Shown here: positions 28,513 through 37,688 of the stretch, piece after piece
How positions within the stretch are numbered: the first letter of the stretch is position 1
Layout of the letters: each line of letters opens with the position of its first letter
NCBI RefSeq assembly: GCF_000425545.1
Contig: NZ_AUDQ01000003.1
Coordinates: forward strand, 124,001 to 188,000
Source of the DNA: Sporosarcina ureae DSM 2281
GTDB lineage: Bacteria; Bacillota; Bacilli; Bacillales_A; Planococcaceae
Length of the DNA stretch: 64,000 bases
Direction of reading: 5' to 3'
Notes under the pieces: model-generated
Told to the model about the DNA's origin: nothing
Database searches by the model: none
What the model saw: only the letters and a program-made list of their open reading frames with translations
Made by a program: the position numbers and the translations under genes

Positions 28513-30339
28513 TTACATCACTCGTTTAAACATTTTCTCTAATTCATACGTTGTAAAATGGATCAATACCGGACGACCATGTGGACATGTATAAGGATTA
28601 TGACAAGCCCCTAGATCAGTTAGTAATCGTTCCATATCTTCTTGCCTTAAGTAATAGTTTGCTTTAATAGATTTTTTACAACTCATCATAATGGCGCTTT
28701 CTTCACGCAATTTCTCGACATCGACTTTGCGTTTCTCAAGTACTTGCTCAATCATTTCTTCTATAATCGAGGTAGCTTGTCCTTCAGGGAACCATGAAGG
28801 ATACTCTTTCACGGTATACGTCGCTGGCCCGAATGCTTCCAAAAACACACCGACATCTTCCAATGCCTCTTTACACTCTTCAATCTTTACTTGCTCATCA
28901 GCTGAGTAATGAAAAACAAGGGGTAAAAGCAATTGCTGACGTTCACCTGCATCCACCTGACCAAGTTTCACTTTAAAATATTCATATTTAATTCGTTCTT
29001 GCGCTGCGTGCTGATCGATCAAATAAAAGCCATCTTCATTTTGGGCCACTATATATGTCCCGTGAACTTGTCCGATCGGTGCAATTGAAGGGAAATGATT
29101 CATTTCCTGCTTTTCCTGCTCATAGACATCAGGCTCTTGCTGTACCGATTCTTCGTGCGGTTCAAAAATAGCTTCTGGGAAGACCGGTGTTGCTTGCTCT
29201 ATAATAGGCTCTTCCACGTGTGCAATGGATGGCTGTATTTCTTGTCCTTCTAACGGAACCGTCACTTCCGGCCGGCGATAAGAAGGTGTCCAAATCGTCT
29301 GTTGTTCTGAGTCTCTTTTAACAGGCTTCTCTTTCTTTACAGCGTCAGGGATAATAGTGACTCCTTGAATAGCCTCTCTGATTGCCCCCTTTATTAAAGA
29401 GAGTAACTCCCCTTCTTTACTGATACGGATATGTCGCTTCGCGGGATGGACATTGACATCTGTCAAAATGGGATCTGCTGTAATATCAATGACCGCAATG
29501 GGAAACCTACCAATAGGTAAGTACGTATGCATCGCATCGATAGCTGCTTGCGTTCCCGCATAGCTTTTAATCCAACGACCATTCATTAGAAGTGAAATAT
29601 AATTTTTAGATGCGCGTGTCATCTCAGGAAGTGTAATAAAACCCTTCACCTTGAAATCAGCATCTTCTTTTTGAAACGGTATCATTTTCCGCGCAACTCC
29701 GACACCGTATATATCTGATAATACCCGTAATATGTCTCCCGAACCCGATGTTCTAAGAACTTCATGATGATCGTGAGTTAGTGTAAAGGAAATGTCAGGA
29801 TGACTCAGCGCTAATCGATTCAATAAATCTATCGTATGTCCGAGTTCCGTCTGAATGGTTTTCATATATTTTAAACGTGCTGGCGTATTGAAGAATAGAT
29901 GTTGTATGAGAAAGTCTGTACCTTTTCGTAAAGCCCCCGCTTGATGTTTCAGTACTTTACCGCCCTCAATCTCTACAACTGCACCTTCTACACCATCTGA
30001 AGTCCATAATGATACTTTTGATACTGCCGCGATACTTGCTAATGCCTCTCCGCGAAACCCGAGCGTACGTATTCGAAACAAGTCATACTCATTAGTTATT
30101 TTACTAGTAGCATGCCTTTCGAAACAGCGGATTGCATCCTCTTCGGACATACCCTTGCCGTTATCGGTCACCCGAATCGAAGACAAACCTGCCTCTACTA
30201 GAGTTACTTCGATTTTAGTACTTTGCGCATCAATCGCATTTTCCACTAGTTCCTTGACGATGGAAGCAGGACGTTCCACCACTTCTCCCGCCGCAATTTT
30301 ATTGGCTAGTGTGTCTTCCATGATGTGAATTTGATTCAT
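28513..30339 (-). CDS. mutL: DNA mismatch repair protein MutL
   Basis: 608 residues. The N-terminal GHKL ATPase has IAAGEVVERPASIVKELVEN, DNGKGM and TLGFRGEALASI. The C-terminal domain carries the metal-dependent nicking motif DQHAAQERIKYE, plus CPHGRPVLIHF, as in MutL of species lacking MutH. The linker (about residues 335-425) is Glu/Pro/Gln-rich. The ATG at 30339 is 8 nt after AAGGGG and 5 nt past the mutS stop; the GTG nine bases earlier overlaps the SD. Confidence 0.96.
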   Translation of the reverse strand: MNQIHIMEDTLANKIAAGEVVERPASIVKELVENAIDAQSTKIEVTLVEAGLSSIRVTDNGKGMSEEDAIRCFERHATSKITNEYDLFRIRTLGFRGEALASIAAVSKVSLWTSDGVEGAVVEIEGGKVLKHQAGALRKGTDFLIQHLFFNTPARLKYMKTIQTELGHTIDLLNRLALSHPDISFTLTHDHHEVLRTSGSGDILRVLSDIYGVGVARKMIPFQKEDADFKVKGFITLPEMTRASKNYISLLMNGRWIKSYAGTQAAIDAMHTYLPIGRFPIAVIDITADPILTDVNVHPAKRHIRISKEGELLSLIKGAIREAIQGVTIIPDAVKKEKPVKRDSEQQTIWTPSYRRPEVTVPLEGQEIQPSIAHVEEPIIEQATPVFPEAIFEPHEESVQQEPDVYEQEKQEMNHFPSIAPIGQVHGTYIVAQNEDGFYLIDQHAAQERIKYEYFKVKLGQVDAGERQQLLLPLVFHYSADEQVKIEECKEALEDVGVFLEAFGPATYTVKEYPSWFPEGQATSIIEEMIEQVLEKRKVDVEKLREESAIMMSCKKSIKANYYLRQEDMERLLTDLGACHNPYTCPHGRPVLIHFTTYELEKMFKRVM

Positions 30340-30344
30340 CCGCT

Positions 30345-32912
30345 TCACCCCTTCTTATCTACCGTCAGGCGTTCTTTCCATTCCATCATTTTTTGCATCG
30401 TTTGCATCGGTGTCATATTCATCAAATCTATCGCTTCAATTTCGTCGAGCAATTTTTGTGTATCTACTGAAACAATCGGTTCGCTATCCGTATCAAACAA
30501 AGCGAGCTGCTCCGAAACAGAAGAAACGCCTTTCGTTGTACTATCCTCTTCAAATCGCTGTAATAAGGTTTTCGCACGTCCCACTACGTCTGCAGGAAGA
30601 CCTGCTAGTTCAGCTACATGAATCCCGTAGCTTCGATCGGCTGCACCGGGTAATACTTTGTGTAGGAATACGACTTTACCATTTTGCTCCTTGGCAGCGA
30701 CATGGACATTAAGTAAGCGATCTAATACATCCTCCAATTGTGTTAATTCATGATAATGGGTAGAAAATAGTGTGTTGGCTCCGATTTCCTCATGAATATA
30801 CTCCATCATCGCTTGTGCGAGTGCCATCCCGTCATATGTTGAAGTTCCGCGCCCGATTTCGTCAAACAACAATAGGCTGTGGGACGACGCATGAGCCAAT
30901 GCATATTGAGACTCCATCATTTCCATCATGAATGTACTCTGTCCAGAGGCTACGTCATCTGCGGCTCCTATTCGTGTAAAGATTTGATCTGTAATAGGCA
31001 GTGTAGCCTCTTCACAAGGGACGAAACAACCGATTTGAGCCATCACTACAGTCAAAGCTACTTGACGCATATACGTACTTTTACCGGACATGTTCGGACC
31101 TGTAATCAGCAACATATTTTCTTCTTCAGCTAGCGTACAAGAATTTGGGATATATAGTGAATGATTCATCATTTTTTCAACGACTGGATGTCGGCCGTTT
31201 TGAATGTCGACAGCCTTCCCTGTATGGAATTCTGGTCGGACATATTGATTCTTTTCGGATACCTTAGCAAATGAAAGTAAGACATCCAGTTCACTGATCA
31301 CTGAAGCTAATTGTTGAATCCGTTGTACATCGTCCTTCACTTGATCGCGAATCGACTGGAATAAGTCCAGTTCCAATGTCCGGCTGTCCGCTTCCGCGTT
31401 TAGGATTAGTTCTTCTTTTTCTTTCAGTTCCGTCGTTATATATCGCTCCGCATTTGCGAGTGTCTGTTTACGTTCGTAGCGAGACAAGTCGGCTAAATGA
31501 ATATTGGATTTAGTAATTTCAATATAATAGCCAAAGATCCGATTATAGCCGATTTTCAATGTTTTTATCCCTGTCAGTTGCCGCTCTTTCTGCTCAAGCT
31601 GTGCTAGCCATGTCTTTCCGTTACGGGATGCACTTCGAAGCTCATCTAGTTTTTCATGATAGCCATCCAAAATCAATCCACCGTCTTTACTAGATATCGG
31701 TGGGTTTTCTGCAATAGCATCCGTTAACAGTTGGAATGTTTCCCCGCAAGGATCCATTCGATCAGCAAAACGCTGTAACATAGGACGTTTCGATTCTTCA
31801 AGCAACTGTTTTAATTTCGGTATATGTGACAAGGAATTTCGTAGCTGCGCAAGATCACGTGCACTAGCACTGCCCATAGAAATTCTTCCTGCAAGGCGTT
31901 CCACATCATAAACGTCATGTAACTCCTCTAATAATTCTTCACGCAAGAAATACTCATCAACTAAGTTATTTACAGTTTCCAGACGTTCTTCAATCGCTTG
32001 GCGCTGTGCCAAAGGTTGATGAATCCACATCCGTAACTTCCTCGCGCCCATCGCCGTAACAGTTTCATCTAGTACCCAGAATAATGTTCCTTCCTTTTTA
32101 CCGGTACGAATAGTTTGTACGAGCTCTAAATTCCGCATCGAGTTCGCATCAATTGATAACTTTGCATCTTTCTCTATATAGATGAAAGGTCGAATATGAC
32201 CAAACACCATTTTTTGCATACGGAGTAGATACGATTGCAATTTACGGCAAGCTTCTTGCAACTCATCTGGGAGATGGTCATAAGTATCATGACCAATTGA
32301 TCCTGAATGCTCCGTATCTTCAATTGAAAGCATAATCTCGCGACTTTCAAACAGTTCTGCCAAAATAACATGAAGTTGTTGATCAACGATAATTTCCTTC
32401 ATGCCAAGAGCTTCGATTTCTGCCAGTAGCGTTCGCTCACTTCCTTCAATCAGCTCTACTTTTCCTTCTCCAGTACCGACGTCAAGATACGCTAATGCAT
32501 AACATTGATTTCCTAAGCTATCGATGGCACCGATGAAATGATTGGCTTCGACATCAATTGTTTTACCTTCCGTTAATGTGCCAGGTGTAATAACTTTAAC
32601 GACTTCACGTTTAACAATTCCCTTAACGTTTCGCGGGTCTTCCATTTGTTCACAGATCGCTACTTTATGACCTTTATGGATTAATGTTTCAATATATCCG
32701 GTCGCGGAATGATAAGGTATGCCGCACATTGGTATACGTTCCCGTGCACCTGAATCCCTGCTCGTTAACGTGATCTCTAATAATGCAGATGCGTTAACGG
32801 CATCCTCAAAGAACATTTCATAGAAGTCCCCCAAACGGAAGAATAGAAATGCGTCTGTATATTGCTCTTTAATTTTCAAATATTGTTGCATCATTGGTGT
32901 ATGTTCAGACAT
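30345..32912 (-). CDS. mutS: DNA mismatch repair protein MutS
   Basis: 855 residues. It has the mismatch-reading motif with Phe30 and Glu32 (GDFYEMF), the ATPase Walker A GPNMSGKSTYMRQ, the Walker B LLLFDEIGRGTSTYDG and the STHYHEL motif. It recognises base mismatches and recruits MutL, encoded 5 nt downstream. The C-terminus is short and acidic. It is the first gene of the run reaching hfq. Confidence 0.97.
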   Translation of the reverse strand: MSEHTPMMQQYLKIKEQYTDAFLFFRLGDFYEMFFEDAVNASALLEITLTSRDSGARERIPMCGIPYHSATGYIETLIHKGHKVAICEQMEDPRNVKGIVKREVVKVITPGTLTEGKTIDVEANHFIGAIDSLGNQCYALAYLDVGTGEGKVELIEGSERTLLAEIEALGMKEIIVDQQLHVILAELFESREIMLSIEDTEHSGSIGHDTYDHLPDELQEACRKLQSYLLRMQKMVFGHIRPFIYIEKDAKLSIDANSMRNLELVQTIRTGKKEGTLFWVLDETVTAMGARKLRMWIHQPLAQRQAIEERLETVNNLVDEYFLREELLEELHDVYDVERLAGRISMGSASARDLAQLRNSLSHIPKLKQLLEESKRPMLQRFADRMDPCGETFQLLTDAIAENPPISSKDGGLILDGYHEKLDELRSASRNGKTWLAQLEQKERQLTGIKTLKIGYNRIFGYYIEITKSNIHLADLSRYERKQTLANAERYITTELKEKEELILNAEADSRTLELDLFQSIRDQVKDDVQRIQQLASVISELDVLLSFAKVSEKNQYVRPEFHTGKAVDIQNGRHPVVEKMMNHSLYIPNSCTLAEEENMLLITGPNMSGKSTYMRQVALTVVMAQIGCFVPCEEATLPITDQIFTRIGAADDVASGQSTFMMEMMESQYALAHASSHSLLLFDEIGRGTSTYDGMALAQAMMEYIHEEIGANTLFSTHYHELTQLEDVLDRLLNVHVAAKEQNGKVVFLHKVLPGAADRSYGIHVAELAGLPADVVGRAKTLLQRFEEDSTTKGVSSVSEQLALFDTDSEPIVSVDTQKLLDEIEAIDLMNMTPMQTMQKMMEWKERLTVDKKG

Positions 32913-33399
32913 GGTAAACCCTCTTTTTTTCGCTCATTTTCTATTCATTATACCAAACACCCTAAGGGTTAACGAATCAAAAGGGGTTGAAATAGTTCTA
33001 ATAGGAAGATAGACATAAATAATTCTGTAGAAAACAAATTAAAACCATCCCCGCATTTGCTTTGCTAGAATGGCTTATAATTCTGTTGCCATTACTTACC
33101 AGGAGATCCAGGTATTAAAAATATTTTCTCTAGGCGATACTCGCCGGCTTCGAGTATTACTCCAAGAGTTTCTATAGAAAACGATTGTTGTATATTTTTT
33201 CTCGGCGCGAGCAAATAACCCAAATTAGTAAAATGTGGATTCTTATAAAACATGGAATCAGAATGCATCAGAGTGTACCACTCGTCATCTTTGAATGTTT
33301 CTATTTATTAGTATTCATCATATCCATACATGGTTTGATTGTCATTCTTCAATATCTTGTAGAATATCGGCATACCTTCCTCGTATTACGTTAAGAGAT
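32913..33399. other. 487-nt stretch between mutS and the small peptide gene, no supported gene
   Basis: On the plus strand an open frame at 33185-33394 (TTG start, 69 codons) would give a peptide with a hydrophobic C-terminal half, but it has no ribosome site and no known relatives. A short inverted repeat ATACTCG/CGAGTAT (33137-33157) is not followed by T. In B. subtilis mutS and cotE are much closer together, so this stretch is an insertion or decayed DNA. Confidence 0.4.
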
Positions 33400-33540
33400 T
33401 CAGAATGTTAGACCTTGCTCATTCGATTCTACTTCCTGTTCGGGTGAAGGAGCTGTAAAAGTTTGTATTTCATTTCCTATCTCGTATGATGTCAGCAGTG
33501 TCAAGGCAAATAAAACGATAAGCCATTTTAACTTTACCAT
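33400..33540 (-). CDS. Possible 46-residue secreted or membrane peptide
   Basis: A short gene not recognised as any family. ATG at 33540 is 5 nt after a strong AGGAGG. The N-terminus is MVKLKWLIVLFALTLL followed by TSYEIGNE, a good signal or anchor segment of two Lys plus about 12 hydrophobic residues. The rest is polar and acidic (APSPEQEVESNEQG), and the stop is TGA at 33402-33400. It lies between cotE and mutS on the same strand. The SD and signal-like start argue for expression; the function is unknown. Chance is still possible at this length. Confidence 0.5.
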   Translation of the reverse strand: MVKLKWLIVLFALTLLTSYEIGNEIQTFTAPSPEQEVESNEQGLTF

Positions 33541-33633
33541 AGGTCCCTCCTATATATAGACTACATCTCCTATTGCAATATTAACTTGACCTGCATCATT
33601 TCTTCATCTTCATGCGAAAAAATCAAACAAAAA

Positions 33634-33658
33634 AAGCCGGTGAATACCCGGCTTTTAA
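33634..33658 (-). terminator. Terminator after cotE
   Basis: AAAAGCCGG / CCGGCTTTT with a 7-nt loop. A T tract follows on the minus strand; the cotE stop lies in its edge. Confidence 0.85.
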
Positions 33659-34233
33659 AATGGTGAATCTTTACGTTGTGGTGGTTGGTGAGGCCTCTCT
33701 TGATTCGGCACTTCTTTATTCTTTTTATCTTCCATCACAACAGAAGAAGATTCTGCTTCTAGTATCGGCCATTCTTCATCATATGGATCGGGATGAATGG
33801 TTACAGAAACTTTTGTTTCACCAATCATCTCAACTAATAATTCTCTTTCAATGGAAATGGAGAAGTTTTGGCCACATTCAGAAATACTGGCCTCTGTGCA
33901 GTTGGGATGCTGTAATACCGTGACAATCGTTTCTTCTTTAGCGGATGTCGGCTCATCTCGGTAATGCAATGAGATCTTATCTTTATAAGGAATCGATTCA
34001 GTAAAGACAGACGTTTTGGAATGATCATGATGCGAGTACCAAACATTCACGTCAAAACTACCCGTCACTTCTACATACGCGCCGACTTTCTTTGCTTGTT
34101 GCGTGTGATTGATCACCCAGCAACCCAATATGCTGGAAGGACGATTGGGTGGCTTCAGCAACTCAGTAGTTTCCGATCGATGCTTCCCTTTGGCAATAAC
34201 AGCTTTCGTCACAATTTGTCGTAAGTTTTTCAG
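33655..34233 (-). CDS. cotE: Spore coat morphogenetic protein CotE
   Basis: 192 residues if the start is CTG at 34233. CotE organises assembly of the outer coat around the forespore. The conserved N-terminal part reads QIVTKAVIAKGKH, then PSSILGCWVINHTQQAKKVG, FDVNVWYSHHDHSKT and LQHPNCTEASIS; the tail after about residue 160 is acidic/polar and variable. A GTG at 34212 gives a shorter frame, but its SD would be 28 nt away and the LRQIVTK residues that match B. subtilis YREIITK would be lost. The CTG at 34233-34231 is exactly 7 nt after GGAGG, so I favour it. Confidence 0.9.
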   Translation of the reverse strand: MKNLRQIVTKAVIAKGKHRSETTELLKPPNRPSSILGCWVINHTQQAKKVGAYVEVTGSFDVNVWYSHHDHSKTSVFTESIPYKDKISLHYRDEPTSAKEETIVTVLQHPNCTEASISECGQNFSISIERELLVEMIGETKVSVTIHPDPYDEEWPILEAESSSVVMEDKKNKEVPNQERPHQPPQRKDSPF

Positions 34234-34291
34234 TTTTCTTCCTCCTTCTTTGGCTTCTATCCATCCTATGCAACAGCAGCCCAGAAATTGA

Positions 34292-34330
34292 AAAAAATCG
34301 GCAAGGAATTTTCTCCTTAGCCGATTTTTT
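34292..34330 (-). terminator. Terminator between ricA and cotE
   Basis: AATCGGC-AAGGA pairs with TCCTT-A-GCCGATT, bounded by A6 and T6 tracts. Confidence 0.85.
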
Positions 34331-34332
34331 AT

Positions 34333-34767
34333 TTAAGAAAGGGATTTTTTTTGCGTATTCTCTACGTATGACCCTGTTTCACCGCGTAATAGATCGCCGC
34401 CAGTAGACTCAATAATTTCATCTGTCACACTGTTTGCAATTGTATTGGAAACTAATTGAAGTAAGTTATTCACTTCGTCTTGAGATTGTTTAAATTCTTG
34501 TACCAATGGAATCGCATCAATTTCACCTTGAACTTGTTCAATTTTCTTTTCGATTGCTTTTAATGCACGTTCTTTTTCGTAGTTTTGGAAATTCACTGCC
34601 TGTGTTTGAAGAGATTTCATACTAGCAATTTTTTCACGTACTTTTTGATTTTCATTGATTTGTGCCTCTGCACGTTTATAAAATTCTACTTCTTCTGTGT
34701 TTGCCAACATATGTGCCAAATCGCGTGCTTTTTCTATGATTTCATCTTTCGTGAACTTCTTTTCCAT
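34333..34767 (-). CDS. ricA: RicA (YmcA), RNase Y regulator
   Basis: A 144-residue, all-helical protein. RicA forms a complex with RicF (YlbF) and RicT (YaaT) that binds RNase Y, affects mRNA maturation and is needed for sporulation, competence and biofilm formation in B. subtilis. The family core RAEAQINENQKVREKIASMK and the end STGGDLLRGETGSYV are present. No cysteine occurs in the whole protein. The ATG shares one base with the miaB stop (TAATG), so translation is coupled. Confidence 0.93.
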   Translation of the reverse strand: MEKKFTKDEIIEKARDLAHMLANTEEVEFYKRAEAQINENQKVREKIASMKSLQTQAVNFQNYEKERALKAIEKKIEQVQGEIDAIPLVQEFKQSQDEVNNLLQLVSNTIANSVTDEIIESTGGDLLRGETGSYVENTQKKSLS

Positions 34768-36314
34768 TATCCCATCACCTTTTCTTGTTGGACTACTCCA
34801 ATGAATTCACCATTGAGTGACCATGATTTTGCTTCTTTAATACGAACTTCTACGATCTCACCAATTACAGAACGTGGTGCTACAAAATTCACTAATTTAC
34901 TTTTTTCTGTGTAGCCTGCCAGTACATCAGGATTTCTCTTACTTTCACCTTCAACGAGCACTTTAACAGTTTGTCCTTCGTATGGCTTCATTGCTTCTGC
35001 AGACATGTCGTTCACTAGTTTGAGCAGGCGTTGCAAGCGTTCTTTCTTCACTTCCATCGGTATATTGTCTTGCATTTTCGCAGCCGGCGTTCCTTCACGT
35101 GGCGAATAAATATATGTGAATGCCATATCAAACCCAACTTCACGATAGAGTGACAACGTTTCCTCGAATTGTTCTTCTGTTTCATTTGGGAATCCTACAA
35201 TAATATCCGTTGTGAGCGATAAATTAGGAATTGCAGTTCTAATTTTATCAACTAGTTCCAAATAGCTTTCCCGTGTATATTTGCGAGCCATGATCTTCAA
35301 TATATCAGTTGAACCTGATTGTACCGGCAAATGAATATGGTCAACCAAGTTCCCACCTTTGGCAAGCACTTCTATCAAGTGATCATCAAAATCGCGAGGA
35401 TGACTCGTAGTGAAACGTATTCTCGGTATATCAATTAATCGTAACTCATCCATCAAATCACCAAGACGGTACGTAATATCATCAAAATCTTTTCCGTACG
35501 CATTCACATTTTGCCCTAGTAAGGTGATTTCTTTATACCCTTGGGCAGCCAACTGGCGAACTTCTTGAATAATATCTGCTGGTCGTCTGCTGCGTTCTTT
35601 ACCGCGCGTGTATGGCACGATACAGTACGTACAGAACTTATCGCATCCATACATGATATTAACCCATGCTTTGATCTTACCATGCCGGACTTTTGGCAAG
35701 TCCTCAATTACGTCGCCTTCTTTGGACCATACTTCAATGACCATTTCTTTTGACATATATGCTTCATGTAAAATGTTTGGCAAGCGATGGATGTTATGTG
35801 TTCCGAAAATCATATCCACTTGATCATACGTTTTTAAAATTTTATTTACAACGGATTCCTCTTGTGACATGCAGCCACATACTCCAATTAATAAATCAGG
35901 GTTTGTCAATTTGAGGGGTTTATAATGACCTAGTTCACCAAATACTTTATTCTCAGCATTTTCACGGATTGCGCATGTATTGAGCAATATCACGTCTGCT
36001 TCTTTTACATTATCAGTTGCATCATATCCTAACGCCATAAGAATACCTGCAATCACTTCTGTATCATGTTCGTTCATTTGACAGCCAAATGTTCGAATAA
36101 AGAATTTACGACCTTGTCCCATTCCTTTAAAGCGTTGTTCTATTTGAAAGTTATCGTGATATTCCACTTCTTCTTTCCCGCGTTTTTTTGCGTCTTTTAG
36201 AGAAGGCCCGCTATACACAGACTCGAAATATTTGCTATAGTCTTTTTCTATGATGTCTGGTTTCGATTGATCTTTCGTTGCGAGTCCAGCTTGCAAGCGC
36301 TGTTCTTCATTCAT
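34767..36314 (-). CDS. miaB: tRNA-2-methylthio-N6-dimethylallyladenosine synthase MiaB
   Basis: 515 residues. This radical-SAM methylthiotransferase converts i6A37 made by MiaA to ms2i6A37. The UPF0004 domain carries the first cluster cysteines ([32 protein letters not shown]). The radical-SAM cluster is [22 protein letters not shown] domain occupies the last 65 residues. It heads the miaB-ricA pair, as in B. subtilis (ymcB-ymcA). Confidence 0.96.
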   Translation of the reverse strand: MNEEQRLQAGLATKDQSKPDIIEKDYSKYFESVYSGPSLKDAKKRGKEEVEYHDNFQIEQRFKGMGQGRKFFIRTFGCQMNEHDTEVIAGILMALGYDATDNVKEADVILLNTCAIRENAENKVFGELGHYKPLKLTNPDLLIGVCGCMSQEESVVNKILKTYDQVDMIFGTHNIHRLPNILHEAYMSKEMVIEVWSKEGDVIEDLPKVRHGKIKAWVNIMYGCDKFCTYCIVPYTRGKERSRRPADIIQEVRQLAAQGYKEITLLGQNVNAYGKDFDDITYRLGDLMDELRLIDIPRIRFTTSHPRDFDDHLIEVLAKGGNLVDHIHLPVQSGSTDILKIMARKYTRESYLELVDKIRTAIPNLSLTTDIIVGFPNETEEQFEETLSLYREVGFDMAFTYIYSPREGTPAAKMQDNIPMEVKKERLQRLLKLVNDMSAEAMKPYEGQTVKVLVEGESKRNPDVLAGYTEKSKLVNFVAPRSVIGEIVEVRIKEAKSWSLNGEFIGVVQQEKVMG

Positions 36315-36428
36315 TGCAGAAGCCCCTTTCTATTACTTATCGGGAAATAAGCATACCTGATGTTATTATACTGAACTTTTGTCTGATATGACAGCAAAGC
36401 GGGAAAATGTCGCTGGTTTGTCATGAAA

Positions 36429-36456
36429 AAAAGACCACGAATAATCGTGGTCTTTT
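36429..36456 (-). terminator. Terminator after spoVS
   Basis: A perfect 12-bp stem AAAAGACCACGA / TCGTGGTCTTTT with a 4-nt loop and flanking A/T tracts. Confidence 0.88.
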
Positions 36457-36461
36457 ATATT

Positions 36462-36731
36462 CTACTTACGATCTTTTTTTTCAACGAAAAGTTTGAGCGC
36501 CGTTCTAGCTTCCCCGTTGATTTCGATATCGGTGAAGGCGGGCGCGCAAATTAAGTCGCCTCCGCTTGGTGCTACGAATCCTCTTGCGATTGCAATTGCT
36601 TTCACTGCTTGATTTAATGCTCCAGCACCGACTGCCTGGATCTCGGCATATCCTTGTTCACGAATAACTGCAACCAATGCTCCTGCTACTGAGTTCGGAT
36701 TTGAGCGAGATGATACTTTTAAGGGACTCAC
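36462..36731 (-). CDS. spoVS: Stage V sporulation protein SpoVS
   Basis: An 89-residue Alba-like protein, nearly identical in its core to B. subtilis SpoVS: SNPNSVAGALVAVIREQGYA, EIQAVGAGALNQAVKAIAIA and RGFVAPSGGDLICAPAFTDI. It is needed to pass stage V and also affects septation; it probably binds nucleic acid. The start is GTG with AAGGAGG upstream. It stands alone between ymdB and miaB, each gap over 90 nt, with its own terminator. Confidence 0.97.
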   Translation of the reverse strand: MSPLKVSSRSNPNSVAGALVAVIREQGYAEIQAVGAGALNQAVKAIAIARGFVAPSGGDLICAPAFTDIEINGEARTALKLFVEKKDRK

Positions 36732-36823
36732 GATATTTCCTCCTTATTTTGCAATGTCTATGGAACGTGTATATTCCATACAACATCCTATGATAGGCAA
36801 GGAGGATTTAGACACCTAGATAA

Positions 36824-37621
36824 TTAGTTTTTGAACGGATGATCTTCATTAATTCGAATTCGCTCAATTTTGAGTGCCTTGCCGGTTTTGTCATCCAATT
36901 CTACGAACATACCGTTTAACTGTGGTCTTCCACTTTTCGGTACCTCAAAGCGCGTTGGCAAGTTAGTATAGAAACGATATAATACGTCTTCTTTTCTCAT
37001 TCCTAATATTTCATCATATGGGCCTGTCATGCCTGCATCTGTTAAATATGCAGTGCCTCCTGGTAAAATTCGATCGTCAGCAGTTTGTACATGTGTATGT
37101 GTTCCTACGACAACGGATACTTTTCCGTCTAAGTGCCAGCCCATTGCAATCTTTTCACTTGTTGCTTCTGCATGGAAATCTACAAAGACTAACGGTGATG
37201 TTTGCAAGGCTTCTTCCACTAATTCATCTGCTTTTGCGAATGGATCGTCATGTGGCGGCAAGAATGTGCGTCCATGTAAATTAATTACGGAAATAGTAAC
37301 ACCATTTTTTGTTATTGATGTCATGCCTTTACCTGGTGCTTGTTCTGAGAAGTTAGCAGGACGAATCAAGTAATCTACCTCATCAATGAAATCATAAATT
37401 TCCCGTTGATCCCATGTATGGTTTCCCATCGTGATCACATCTACACCAGCATGCAATAAATCATGATAGATGGATTTTGTAATTCCTCTGCCTGAAGCAG
37501 CATTTTCACCATTGGCGATAATCACGTCTGCTTGATATTTGCGTTTCAAGCGCGATAAATAATCAATTACCATTTCTCTTCCCATCGATCCTACGATATC
37601 TCCAATAAATAGTACTTTCAT
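36824..37621 (-). CDS. ymdB: YmdB metallophosphodiesterase
   Basis: A 265-residue calcineurin-like phosphoesterase (264 in B. subtilis). YmdB hydrolyses 2',3'-cyclic nucleotides and controls the switch between biofilm formation and motility. Metal-site motifs are FIGDIVGSMGR, NGENAASGRG, MGNHTWD and VGTHTHVQTAD. The ATG at 37621 is 9 nt after GAGG; an upstream TTG would add three residues. It follows rny, as in B. subtilis, but a terminator hairpin sits between them. Confidence 0.95.
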   Translation of the reverse strand: MKVLFIGDIVGSMGREMVIDYLSRLKRKYQADVIIANGENAASGRGITKSIYHDLLHAGVDVITMGNHTWDQREIYDFIDEVDYLIRPANFSEQAPGKGMTSITKNGVTISVINLHGRTFLPPHDDPFAKADELVEEALQTSPLVFVDFHAEATSEKIAMGWHLDGKVSVVVGTHTHVQTADDRILPGGTAYLTDAGMTGPYDEILGMRKEDVLYRFYTNLPTRFEVPKSGRPQLNGMFVELDDKTGKALKIERIRINEDHPFKN

Positions 37622-37645
37622 TTGTAACAACCTCTTTCCAAAATG

Positions 37646-37678
37646 AAAACAGCTTCCAAACGAACCGGAAGCTGTTTT
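37646..37678 (-). terminator. Hairpin/terminator between rny and ymdB
   Basis: A perfect 12-bp stem AAAACAGCTTCC / GGAAGCTGTTTT with a 9-nt loop. On the minus strand only CATTTTGG follows, so read-through to ymdB is likely. Confidence 0.75.
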
Positions 37679-37688
37679 TTGTTAGGTA

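Noticed and set aside
33137-33157. Inverted repeat ATACTCG/CGAGTAT as a terminator
   Set aside because: No T tract on either strand and no gene ending nearby that needs it.
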